Source: Leptospira andrefontaineae (lineage in GTDB: Bacteria > Spirochaetota > Leptospiria > Leptospirales > Leptospiraceae). From it: 64,000 bases of DNA. The notes beneath the pieces are model-generated. The model had not been told where the DNA came from. It saw only the letters and a program-made list of their open reading frames with translations, and did no database searches. The translations under genes and the position numbers were made by a program. The stretch lies in contig NZ_RQEY01000019.1 of the NCBI RefSeq assembly GCF_004770105.1, forward strand, positions 124,001 through 188,000, given 5' to 3'. The first letter of the stretch is position 1, and each line of letters opens with the position of its first letter. Positions 18,311 to 28,352 of this stretch are shown here, in pieces.

Positions 18311-20847
18311 ATATTAGATTCTTTCTAAGGGTAATGTTCAGAGAAATCTTTTCTAAAAAGACTTCTTCCTTACAAATCATTCTTGCAATCACTATAGGAA
18401 CTGGGGCCGTCCTTGCAGTTCATTCTTATAGGGACCAATTTACTTCTTCCATCATCAGAGAAGCTAAAAACATCATGGGTTCTGATCTGGTGGTTACAAG
18501 TCCATCTCCACTTAGCACTGAACAAACAGCGTTTCTTTCGAAGGAATTGCCAAAAGGAAGCAAATTATCCGAATTGGTGCAATTCCCTTCTATGTTACGC
18601 AACCCTGATTCTCAGGATTCCAGCTTATCATTGATCAAAGCGATCCAAGGTGATTATCCCTATTTTGGTGAATTAGAAACGGAACCAAAAGGTCTTTATC
18701 GCAAATTAAAACCGGGAGAAATACTTTTAGAAAGCGGACTGATCAAGAACTTAAAACTTAAAATAGGTTCCAAGGTTCAATTAGGAGAAAGTAACTTCGT
18801 ATTAAAAGGAAGTATCTTAAAAGAACCAGGAATGGCAGGGAATTTTCTCTCCATGGCTCCTAGTTCTATTATAAAAAAGGAATCTTTAGCGGAAACAGGA
18901 TTGGAACAAAGAGGTTCGAGGATCAGCTACCAAGTTCCAATCCTTCTTCCCAACGGCGCTGACGCAAATGGATTCAAAAAAAGTAAATTTTCTGAATTCG
19001 CAAAGAATGATCTGATATTATACGAAAGCACGGAAGCAAATTCAGGATCCCAAAAATTCCTTACGAATACGTTGGATTTCTTTTCCTTATTAGCATTATG
19101 TGCATTCTTCTTGGGAGGGATCTCTATCCTGCTCACAAGTAGAGCAGTCGTAAGATCAAAATCCACTACATTCGCTGTTTATAAATGTCTAGGGGCAGGA
19201 CCAAACTTAGTTTTAGGCCTTGTTCTTTCTGAACTTCTAATATTATCCACGATAGGAGCTATATTAGGATTTTTATTCGGAAGCTTTTTACAAACTCAGA
19301 TCCCGAATATGGCCGATAAGGAATTCCTTTTTGAACCGAAACTGATCCCGGATCTAAAAGCATTTTTTTGGGCATTCGTATTGGCGTGGGTAGTTCCATT
19401 AGTTTCCGCTTGGGAAAGTCTTTCCACTACTCGAAACTTAAGTCCGATGTATGCTCTTAAATCGGATTTTGCAAATGAACTTTCTTCCGTTCCGAAATTG
19501 AAATTAAAACAGTCGATCTCATTTATTGCGGTCTTCGGATTATTTTTCGTATTAGCTTGGTGGGAAACCGGAGACTGGATCAAAGGATTAATCCTTTGTG
19601 CAACTCTACTCTTCTTACCCATCATGGTTTATCTTGGAATTTTAGGAATTCGTTTTGTGATCCGGTTTTTATTACAAAGATCTGATTTCTCCGCAAGTAT
19701 AAGAATGGCATTACGAAAACTAGATAGACCTAGAACAGGACTTTCTTGGGTTTCAGTAGGACTTGGTTCTTCGGTTTTCGTTCTATTGCTCAGTATTTTT
19801 TTAAGCGATAGTTTATTGGAATATAGTGGAGCGAAAGACAAAGAAAGAAGACCGAATATGTTCGTGTTGGATCTAAGACCGGAACAATTGGAAAGTTTCC
19901 AACAAACAGCGGAAAAGTATAAAGTAGAAAAACTTTTAACAGCGCCTGTGATCGGAGCAAGACTCACTCATGTAAACGGAGAGCTTGTTAAAAAAGAAGA
20001 TATGGAACTTTCCGCTCTCAGAAGAGATTGGAGATCCACCGCAAGAACCAGAGAATATTTCCTATCTTATAGAGAGAATTTATATCCCACCGAAAAAGTC
20101 ACTGACGGAGACTTTTGGAGAAAGGGAGAAGAAGACCAAATCTCTGTCGAAAAAGAATTTTCCAAAAACTTAAAAGTGGATTTAGGAGATAAACTTTCTT
20201 TCTCCATCGGCGGTGTAGAAGTAACCGGAACCATTCGAAATTTCAGAACGGTCAACTGGTCGGACATGAGACCGAACTTTGTGGTCCTATTTTCGAAAGG
20301 GATTTTGGAAAAGGCCCCTAAATTCTATTTGAGTTCGTTTTTGTTGGAATCTTCAGACTCCAGATATTCTCTCCAAAAAGAATTATCAAATGAGTTTCCA
20401 AATCTTACCATCGTAGACACTGAAAAAGCGGTTCAATCCTTCTTAGGAATTTTAGAAAAGATGTCCTTTGCAATCCGTTGGATGACAGGACTTATCGTTT
20501 TATCTTCTTTACTATTGATACTTTCTTCTTTGGAACTAAGCAGAAAGGAAAGATTGGAAGAAACTTCTCTTCTTAGGATCATAGGTGGAACCAAAACATT
20601 CTTACGAAAATATTTTTTAGCAGAGTCTTTATTTCTAGCTAATATTTCTTTCGCGTTGGCTTTTGTTTTAGTCTGGGGAGTTTCTTCTTATATGTCTGAG
20701 ATCATATTTGAGATCCAAGCAAGTGTTCCTTGGTTGGAAATCGGGATCTTTTATATTTCTCTGAATATTGCAGTAGTGGGAATGTATTTCGGAGCCTTAA
20801 GGAATGAATGGAAAAGAAGTCCTACTTTATATCTGAAGGAAGTTTAG
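18307..20847 (+). CDS. ABC transporter permease, FtsX family with two FtsX cores (YbbP-like)
   Basis: An 846-residue inner-membrane protein. One membrane helix lies near residues 18-40, followed by a periplasmic MacB-type domain, a first FtsX core of three helices (~255-375), more helices around 400-500, a second periplasmic segment, and a second FtsX core (~715-835). This doubled layout is that of YbbP-type permeases, predicted to move lipids or lipoproteins out of the inner membrane rather than importing solutes. It pairs with the preceding LolD-like ATPase through an ATGA overlap. There is no third (LolE or periplasmic adaptor) gene. Substrate unknown. Confidence 0.88.
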   Translation: MNIRFFLRVMFREIFSKKTSSLQIILAITIGTGAVLAVHSYRDQFTSSIIREAKNIMGSDLVVTSPSPLSTEQTAFLSKELPKGSKLSELVQFPSMLRNPDSQDSSLSLIKAIQGDYPYFGELETEPKGLYRKLKPGEILLESGLIKNLKLKIGSKVQLGESNFVLKGSILKEPGMAGNFLSMAPSSIIKKESLAETGLEQRGSRISYQVPILLPNGADANGFKKSKFSEFAKNDLILYESTEANSGSQKFLTNTLDFFSLLALCAFFLGGISILLTSRAVVRSKSTTFAVYKCLGAGPNLVLGLVLSELLILSTIGAILGFLFGSFLQTQIPNMADKEFLFEPKLIPDLKAFFWAFVLAWVVPLVSAWESLSTTRNLSPMYALKSDFANELSSVPKLKLKQSISFIAVFGLFFVLAWWETGDWIKGLILCATLLFLPIMVYLGILGIRFVIRFLLQRSDFSASIRMALRKLDRPRTGLSWVSVGLGSSVFVLLLSIFLSDSLLEYSGAKDKERRPNMFVLDLRPEQLESFQQTAEKYKVEKLLTAPVIGARLTHVNGELVKKEDMELSALRRDWRSTARTREYFLSYRENLYPTEKVTDGDFWRKGEEDQISVEKEFSKNLKVDLGDKLSFSIGGVEVTGTIRNFRTVNWSDMRPNFVVLFSKGILEKAPKFYLSSFLLESSDSRYSLQKELSNEFPNLTIVDTEKAVQSFLGILEKMSFAIRWMTGLIVLSSLLLILSSLELSRKERLEETSLLRIIGGTKTFLRKYFLAESLFLANISFALAFVLVWGVSSYMSEIIFEIQASVPWLEIGIFYISLNIAVVGMYFGALRNEWKRSPTLYLKEV

Positions 20848-20919
20848 GGCTGGTATAATCTGAAGAATGTTGGGCGCCCGCCGGATAGATCCGAAGACGC
20901 CCTTGTAGGATGAAATAGA

Positions 20920-21210
20920 TTATTTCGAGCGGCCCGCTAACAGATCTGCCGGTTTCAAATCAACTCTCACTGAACAAACCTTATAATTGGAAGCGGTCGG
21001 ACAGGCTGCCGTTCCTGTGATCTTACATCCTTTAGTTTCGCAACGTTTCCTTGTGTCGAAAGAATCCGATCCGGAAAATCTGCAGTAATCTCTACAAGCG
21101 TCGGAACTATTTACTGAACAAAGATAACAACCGTCCGCAGGCAGGTTTTGGGCAAATCCTAAAGACGCAAAAAAGAATATGATAGAAAGTGAATATAGAA
21201 CCTTTTTCAA
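20920..21210 (-). CDS. Secreted cysteine-rich small protein
   Basis: A 96-residue precursor with a clear signal peptide (MKKVLYSLSIIFFFASLGFA, cleavage before QN). The mature part of ~76 residues contains eight cysteines with spacings CxxC, then CxxxC, and scattered singles, consistent with four disulfides or metal binding in the periplasm. I recognise no family. It starts 10 bp from the DUF2721 gene and so ends the long stress operon that begins with hrcA. Confidence 0.72.
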   Translation of the reverse strand: MKKVLYSLSIIFFFASLGFAQNLPADGCYLCSVNSSDACRDYCRFSGSDSFDTRKRCETKGCKITGTAACPTASNYKVCSVRVDLKPADLLAGRSK

Positions 21211-21219
21211 ATGAAACTC

Positions 21220-21732
21220 CTATCTTTTGGGGGAAGGACCGTCAGACTTCTTCTCCACTTTATCTTCCAGAAATTCCGCAAATTCTATCTGGCCTTGGAT
21301 AAAATTCAAATTATAACGGCTTTCGTACAGTAAAAGACTGCTTGCGATAAACAAAAAAATCCCGCCTATCAAAGCGAGTCCAGTGGCTACCCAAGAAGCC
21401 GGACTAGAAATCGCTACTATGATCCCCAAACTCAAACTGGAAGAAACAAAAAACAAAGTCGCAGTATATAGAGCGGCCATGGATCTTTGGATCAGATTTG
21501 CTCTTTTCTTTTGGACCTTTAATTGTCTTCTAAGATAGGCAAGTCGCTCTTCCGGAAAAGAAAGTCTTCCGTCAACGACACCTTCTATCTCGGTTTTAAG
21601 TAAATTAACTCGATCGAATATTCTACCCAAACGATTTGCGGTAGAAAAGATTAAACTAGCACTAGCCGAGATCAAAACGGCCGGTGTGATCATACCGGCT
21701 AAAATTTCTGTTCCGATCAATGAAGAAAGCAT
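21220..21732 (-). CDS. DUF2721 membrane protein
   Basis: A 170-residue inner-membrane protein with the DUF2721 pattern: an N-terminal helix ITPAVLISASASLIFSTANRLGRIFDRV, a cytoplasmic charged helix with repeated Arg/Lys, and two further membrane helices (~90-135). No biochemical function is known for the family. It begins 4 bp after the YqgE/AlgH stop and precedes the Cys-rich protein by 10 bp, so it is cotranscribed with the heat-shock genes. Confidence 0.8.
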   Translation of the reverse strand: MLSSLIGTEILAGMITPAVLISASASLIFSTANRLGRIFDRVNLLKTEIEGVVDGRLSFPEERLAYLRRQLKVQKKRANLIQRSMAALYTATLFFVSSSLSLGIIVAISSPASWVATGLALIGGIFLFIASSLLLYESRYNLNFIQGQIEFAEFLEDKVEKKSDGPSPKR

Positions 21733-21736
21733 AGTT

Positions 21737-22291
21737 CTAGTTCAACATTGGATCTTTTGTATGTTCCACGAAGTACTTATACAATCCACCTTTGCTCTTT
21801 AAGGCTTCTTGCCAAGTTGCCTCAGGGTCTTCCGTAAAGATCCATTCAGCATTCGGATCGTGAACCACCCAAGATTTACGTTCCATCTCACCTTCTAGTT
21901 GAGAAGCTCCCCAACCGGAATATCCTTGGTATACATTAAATTTTGTTTTATCAGGATGTTCTAATAGTTCTACCAGAGCTTCAAAACTTCTGGCAAGAAA
22001 CACACCAGGGATAACTTCAATCCCAGGTTGTTTTAATTTAGGATTATCATGAAGAATGGAGACAAATGTAGGATCTACAGGACCTCCAGAATAGATCGGT
22101 GAAGAACCGTCTATTCCTTCCGGAATTCCTTGGATCACTTCGCTCAATGCAACATCCATCTTCTTATTCAGTACAAGACCGAACGCACCTGATTGATCGT
22201 GTTCCACCATTAGGATCACTGTGCGATTGAAATAATCCGTTACGATAGATGAATTAGAGATTAATACTTTTCCGCTGAATCCGTTTTCCAT
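21737..22291 (-). CDS. YqgE/AlgH family protein
   Basis: A 184-residue soluble protein with the YqgE/AlgH hallmarks: GKVLISNSSIVTDYFNRTVILMVEHDQSGAFGLVLNK, IYSGGPVD and GYSGWGASQLEGE. Its length matches the family, whose structures are known but whose biochemical role is not; AlgH affects alginate production and virulence gene expression in Pseudomonas. It lies between the Gfo/Idh/MocA oxidoreductase (9 bp) and the DUF2721 gene (4 bp). Confidence 0.9.
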   Translation of the reverse strand: MENGFSGKVLISNSSIVTDYFNRTVILMVEHDQSGAFGLVLNKKMDVALSEVIQGIPEGIDGSSPIYSGGPVDPTFVSILHDNPKLKQPGIEVIPGVFLARSFEALVELLEHPDKTKFNVYQGYSGWGASQLEGEMERKSWVVHDPNAEWIFTEDPEATWQEALKSKGGLYKYFVEHTKDPMLN

Positions 22292-22300
22292 ACTACCCGA

Positions 22301-23260
22301 TCAGTTTTTATGTATCTCTTTCAAAATTCTGTACGCGATTTCCAGTGTCTGGATATCGGATCTTCCATCAACTAAAGGTTCCGTTTCTTTCAGGATACAT
22401 TTTACAAAATGTTCATGTTCCTGTTTTAAAGGGTTATCCTTGTGAACAAAGATCTTCTCAACGATGGATTCTTGGCGATATTTGATCTCTCCGGTTCTAA
22501 GTAGAATATCCGAAGTCGCTTGTCTATGAAGCTCGATCTCTTGGTCGCTAAAATCCAATGTAATGTACACGTCTTTCTGAGTGATATTCAGGGTCCGAAT
22601 TTTGGCTTGTGTATTTCTGCTCGCGGAAATATTTGCGATCGCGCCGTTCTCAAAATGAAGAACAACTGATGCAATATCTTCATGAGCTGAAACCACTTTG
22701 GTCCCAACTGCACTTAGATATTTGACGGGAGATTTTACAAGATTCAAAACGATATCTATATCGTGAATCATCATATCCAGAACTACTCCCACATCCTTAA
22801 TTCTAGGATTAAAAGGGGCTAATCTTCTGGATTCGATCAACAGAGGTTCAGTCACGATCTTTCCGAGTTCAAGAACTGCTCCGTTAAAACGTTCAACGTG
22901 ACCTACTTGTAGGACCAAGTTGTTTTTAGAAGCAAGGTCCACTAATTCTTTTGCTTGTTCTAAAGTTTCCGCGATCGGTTTCTCTACCAAAACATGTTTG
23001 CCTGCGAGAAGTGCCTTCTTACCTATTTCATGATGTAAGAATGTAGGCACAGCGATGATCACAGAATCAGTATGTTTGATCAGATCGTCTACAGTGGAGA
23101 AAGCGGAAGTTTTATGTTTTTCCGCCATCTGAGAGGCTCTTTCGGAATCAGAGTCATAAATACCTATCAACTCTGCATCGCTTAATGTTTTCGCCACGTT
23201 AACGTGGTATTGGCCCATATGGCCTGTTCCGATTACTCCGATCTTGACTTTGTTAGTCAT
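22301..23260 (-). CDS. Gfo/Idh/MocA family oxidoreductase
   Basis: A 319-residue NAD(P)-dependent sugar-type oxidoreductase. The N-terminal Rossmann fold has IGVIGTGHMGQYH, the cofactor/substrate lysine motif is HVLVEKPIAET, and the C-terminal substrate domain includes DMMIHDIDIVLNL. Family members oxidise inositol, sugars or nucleotide sugars. One candidate role is UDP-GlcNAc 3-dehydrogenase (GnnA) for lipid A diamino sugars, but no gnnB or lpx gene lies alongside, so I leave the substrate open. GGAAG precedes the ATG. It follows dnaJ by 21 bp in the stress operon. Confidence 0.85.
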   Translation of the reverse strand: MTNKVKIGVIGTGHMGQYHVNVAKTLSDAELIGIYDSDSERASQMAEKHKTSAFSTVDDLIKHTDSVIIAVPTFLHHEIGKKALLAGKHVLVEKPIAETLEQAKELVDLASKNNLVLQVGHVERFNGAVLELGKIVTEPLLIESRRLAPFNPRIKDVGVVLDMMIHDIDIVLNLVKSPVKYLSAVGTKVVSAHEDIASVVLHFENGAIANISASRNTQAKIRTLNITQKDVYITLDFSDQEIELHRQATSDILLRTGEIKYRQESIVEKIFVHKDNPLKQEHEHFVKCILKETEPLVDGRSDIQTLEIAYRILKEIHKN

Positions 23261-23281
23261 GAAACTTCCTTTTTGTGGATA

Positions 23282-24403
23282 TTACTTATTCGTAAAAATT
23301 TTACCCTTAGAACCGGAAACAGATTCTCCGGACTCACGGGCAAATTCTTCGATCAATTCTCTTTGTCGTCTAGTCAGTTTTTTAGGGATCTCAATGCGAA
23401 CGATCACATGTTGGTCCCCTTTTCCATATCCGCCTAGATACGGAATACCATGACCTTTCAAACGGAACACTTGGCCTGACTCGGTTCCTTCCGGAATTTT
23501 CATCTTCACCTTTTTGCCGTCTATGGTTGGAACTTCGATGTCTCCACCTAAGATTGCTTGGGTCAGGCTAATCTTTTTATTTAAGATCAAGTCGTTTGCT
23601 TGGCGTTCGAATAATTCATGTTTCTTAATATGTGTTACCACATATAGATCTCCATGAGGGCCACCGTTAGGTCCTGCTTCCCCTTCTCCGGAAACTTTTA
23701 GTCTGCTGCCGGATTCGATACCAGGTGGGATCTTAATATTGATAGTACGTCTTTTTTCTACTAGACCTTGTCCATGACAGGTCTTGCACGGGTTAGAGAT
23801 GATTGTACCTTTTCCACGACAAGTACCACATGTAGTTGCCACGGAGAAGAATCCCTGAGATCTACGGATCTGTCCTGATCCACCGCAGTCCGGACAAGTA
23901 GCGGGAGTGCTTCCTTTGTTCGCACCGGAACCTCCGCAATCTACGCAGGTTTCGAGTCTTGGGATTTCGATTTTATATTCTCTACCTAAGCTCGCATCTT
24001 CAAGGGTAACTTCTAGATTATAACGAAGATCTGAACCGCGTTGAGGACCTGATCTGCGAGCACCGCCACCAGCACCTCTTCCTCCTCCGAAGAAGTCGCC
24101 GAAAATATCTCCGAAATCGCCGAAGATATCGGAGAAGTCAGTATATGCTCCTCCTCCAAATCCGCCTTGAGCGCCTGCACCTACTCCAGCCTTACCGTAC
24201 TGGTCGTACATACGACGTTTATTAGCGTCTCTTAAAACTTCATAGGCCTCGGTAGCTTCCTTAAACTTCTCTTCAGCAGCTTTATCACCCTGATTCTTAT
24301 CAGGGTGATATTTAATAGCTAACTTCCGATACGCGGACTTGATCTCTTCATCAGTCGCGGATTTGGAAACTCCGAGGATATCGTAGTAACTTTTGTCACT
24401 CAT
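23282..24403 (-). CDS. dnaJ: Co-chaperone DnaJ (Hsp40)
   Basis: A 373-residue type I DnaJ that stimulates DnaK ATP hydrolysis and delivers unfolded clients. The J domain carries HPD at residues 33-35, followed by a Gly/Phe-rich region (~70-120). Four CxxCxGxG zinc repeats follow ([32 protein letters not shown]), then the C-terminal substrate-binding domain. It begins 7 bp after dnaK in the hrcA operon. Confidence 0.97.
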   Translation of the reverse strand: MSDKSYYDILGVSKSATDEEIKSAYRKLAIKYHPDKNQGDKAAEEKFKEATEAYEVLRDANKRRMYDQYGKAGVGAGAQGGFGGGAYTDFSDIFGDFGDIFGDFFGGGRGAGGGARRSGPQRGSDLRYNLEVTLEDASLGREYKIEIPRLETCVDCGGSGANKGSTPATCPDCGGSGQIRRSQGFFSVATTCGTCRGKGTIISNPCKTCHGQGLVEKRRTINIKIPPGIESGSRLKVSGEGEAGPNGGPHGDLYVVTHIKKHELFERQANDLILNKKISLTQAILGGDIEVPTIDGKKVKMKIPEGTESGQVFRLKGHGIPYLGGYGKGDQHVIVRIEIPKKLTRRQRELIEEFARESGESVSGSKGKIFTNK

Positions 24404-24410
24404 GTCTTAG

Positions 24411-26345
<1,935 letters not shown>

Positions 26346-26410
26346 TTTGGTTCTCCTTCCGCCATTGGATCCTTCCTCGGCGGTTATTCATGATTTAGTT
26401 CATCTATTCA

Positions 26411-26425
26411 AGGCGTCTTACGCCT
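26411..26425 (-). other. Hairpin in the grpE-dnaK gap
   Basis: AGGCGT (26411-26416), CTT, ACGCCT (26420-26425) form a 6-bp perfect stem just past the grpE stop. A second pairing, CCGCC with GGCGG on the minus strand, sits close to the dnaK ribosome site. No T-run follows, so mRNA stabilisation or processing is more likely than termination. Confidence 0.4.
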
Positions 26426-26437
26426 ATTCCCAAAACA

Positions 26438-26992
26438 TTAAGCTTTGGGTTTTCCAATTCTCACCCTTGCAGGTCTTAAGGAGAACTTATCTTCATTTTC
26501 CTTAATATAGAACCCTGCCTGATAAACTTCTATAACAGTTTCTTCCTTGTATTGATCCCCTTCTTCGGAAGATAATGCTTCCATTAAAGTCGGATCAAAA
26601 CTTTCTCCCTGAGGATATTGTCTGAATACGTTCGACCTTTCTAATACGGAATAAAATTCCTTTAGGATCATTGTAACTCCATCCACGAAAGGTTTTAATT
26701 CTTCCGTTACGTTTACTCCGGAGCCCACACGATCCAAATTATCGATCGGATTCAAAAACTCTGCCACCAAAGATTTGACTGCTTCTCTTTTAATATTAGA
26801 AAATTCTTGTGCAGATCTTCTCTTATAATTTTGGAACTCAGCTCTTTCTCTGGTCCAAGAATCTTTTAAGGATTCGATCTCTTTTTTCGCAACATCCAAT
26901 TCCTTACGTAAAGTTTCCTCTACACTTTCCGGTTTTTGGGAATCATCCGAATTTTCTCCGGCAGGCGTTGCGACCGCTTCTTCTTGACTCAT
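26438..26992 (-). CDS. grpE: Nucleotide exchange factor GrpE
   Basis: A 184-residue GrpE that exchanges ADP for ATP on DnaK. An acidic N-terminal ~35 residues precede a long coiled coil (ETLRKELDVAKKEIESLKDSWTRERAEFQNYKRR) and the C-terminal beta wing, which holds FDPTLMEALSSEE and VIEVYQAGFYIKE. I choose the ATG at 26992 because GAGAGAG precedes it; an in-frame ATG seven codons earlier has no ribosome site. It follows hrcA by 30 bp. Confidence 0.95.
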   Translation of the reverse strand: MSQEEAVATPAGENSDDSQKPESVEETLRKELDVAKKEIESLKDSWTRERAEFQNYKRRSAQEFSNIKREAVKSLVAEFLNPIDNLDRVGSGVNVTEELKPFVDGVTMILKEFYSVLERSNVFRQYPQGESFDPTLMEALSSEEGDQYKEETVIEVYQAGFYIKENEDKFSLRPARVRIGKPKA

Positions 26993-27022
26993 CTCTCTCT
27001 CATTTCCTTGCATGGTTCATTA

Positions 27023-28051
27023 CTACTTACTAATACGCGTGATCATCTCCGAAACCAGTTTCGAAGTAAAATCAACAAGTGGAAGTGCTCTATGATAATC
27101 CATCCTCTGAGGACCTATGATCCCCATAGCGCCTATCCGTTTTTCTCCCATTCGATATCCGGAAGTGATGATACTCACTCCGCCCATTCTTCCGTCTCCG
27201 TCCTTTCCTATGACGGTATACACTCCGTCATGCTCAGGATAATCCCCGAACATCCCGGTGAGGAATCTTTTATCATCCAGTAGGGAAAGAACCTGGTTGA
27301 GTTTTTCCTCTTCGTCCTTAAATCTTCCGTATAAATTCTTGAGACCATCGATATACAAAGACACTTCTGAATTATCAGGTGTCATCGCAGCAGAGATCAC
27401 TCCGGACACTTTATAAAAATCTAATGGTCCATCCTTTCTCAACAACAGGGAAGGGATCACCTTCTCCTGGATCTCGAACATATCATAACCTTTTGCGTTA
27501 TCGTTCAGATACTTTGAGATCTGATACAATTCTTCTTGGCTATAATTTCTATCCAAGAACACGCTCCGGTTCAGAACCGCTCCGGATCGCATCACCATAA
27601 TCATCAGGACCTCGTCCCCATGAACATGGATCAATTCCACATGTTTGAGAGTGTCCAAACTTTTGGCCGGTCCAAGAACCACTCCCGCCGAATTAGAAAG
27701 ACTCGCTAGAACACTTGCAGTCGCCTTCAAGATTTGATCTAACTTGAACTGCATTTTCAGGTATTCTTCCTGGATCCTTTGTTTTTCCTTAATGGTTAAC
27801 TCATAAAGGACCACTAAAGAATCCACATAGAATCGATAGCCTATCTCTGTAGGGATCCTTCCCCCAGAAGTATGACGAGAAGCAAGATAACCCATCTCTT
27901 CCAGTTCCTTAAGAACCGTACGTATAGAAGCCGGGGACAAACCTATATCATGTTTGTCGAATAAAGTTTTAGAGCCAACCGGACGGTTCTCTTGGATAAA
28001 CTCGTCCACCGTGGCTTTCAGGATCATCCTATGTCTTTGGGATAGTTCCAT
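27023..28051 (-). CDS. hrcA: Heat-inducible transcription repressor HrcA
   Basis: A 342-residue repressor of the CIRCE regulon. It begins MELSQRHRMILKATVDEFIQ with the winged helix (NRPVGSKTLFDKHDIGLSPASIRTVLKELEEMGYL), then the GAF-like and dimerisation regions, including GPQRMDYHRALPLVDF. HrcA is known to need GroEL to stay active, so free chaperone level sets repression. I place the start at ATG 28051; the alternative GTG at 28069 lies inside the CIRCE operator. It is the first gene of the operon and is autoregulated. Confidence 0.95.
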   Translation of the reverse strand: MELSQRHRMILKATVDEFIQENRPVGSKTLFDKHDIGLSPASIRTVLKELEEMGYLASRHTSGGRIPTEIGYRFYVDSLVVLYELTIKEKQRIQEEYLKMQFKLDQILKATASVLASLSNSAGVVLGPAKSLDTLKHVELIHVHGDEVLMIMVMRSGAVLNRSVFLDRNYSQEELYQISKYLNDNAKGYDMFEIQEKVIPSLLLRKDGPLDFYKVSGVISAAMTPDNSEVSLYIDGLKNLYGRFKDEEEKLNQVLSLLDDKRFLTGMFGDYPEHDGVYTVIGKDGDGRMGGVSIITSGYRMGEKRIGAMGIIGPQRMDYHRALPLVDFTSKLVSEMITRISK

Positions 28052-28062
28052 ATCTTCTCTTA

Positions 28063-28089
28063 TTGGCACTCTGCAACTTAGAGTGCTAA
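28063..28089. promoter_or_regulatory. CIRCE operator (HrcA binding site)
   Basis: TTGGCACTC (28063-28071), nine bases, GAGTGCTAA (28081-28089). This is the CIRCE consensus TTAGCACTC-N9-GAGTGCTAA with one mismatch in the left arm. It ends 11 bp before the hrcA ATG on the minus strand and so lies in the leader, giving HrcA-mediated autoregulation of hrcA-grpE-dnaK-dnaJ and the genes behind them. Confidence 0.95.
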
Positions 28090-28184
28090 AGCACCTCTCA
28101 AGTTTCCGTAATATTCTAAAAAAGTCAAGAATTTTGGATTTTAAGCAGTCCCAGTGTCCGGTTGACAGAAAAAATAAACGAAAA

Positions 28185-28202
28185 ATATCCCTTAAGGGAT
28201 AT
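28185..28202. promoter_or_regulatory. 18-bp perfect palindrome over a candidate MCP promoter
   Basis: ATATCCCTTAAGGGATAT is a perfect 18-bp palindrome. A TTGACA lies at 28162-28167 on the plus strand, and 17 bp after it the -10 position falls exactly on the first bases of the palindrome, though the -10 itself is poor (ATATCC). A dimeric regulator is the simplest reading. It is 151 bp before the chemoreceptor gene. Confidence 0.5.
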
Positions 28203-28220
28203 AAATTTGATTTCTATACA

Positions 28221-28268
28221 ACGGAACTTCTGCGTAAATACTTTCTAAACAAAAAGAAGAAGTTCCGT
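28221..28268 (+). other. 11-bp inverted repeat in the MCP leader
   Basis: ACGGAACTTCT (28221-28231) and AGAAGTTCCGT (28258-28268) are perfectly complementary across 26 bases. In RNA they would make a stable hairpin downstream of the palindrome at 28185. There is no T-run after it, so it is not a standard terminator. It lies 84 bp before the MCP start. Confidence 0.5.
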
Positions 28269-28352
28269 CGGCTTCGAATCTATTTTCAATTTAAGACTGA
28301 CTTAGAATAGGTTCCAAAAAAAGATCTCCGTCCTATACGGAAAGGAATCCCA

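Noticed and set aside
28051..28069. GTG at 28069 as the hrcA start
   Set aside because: It lies inside the CIRCE left arm and has no ribosome site; orthologues start with a MxLSxRH-like segment, matching ATG 28051.
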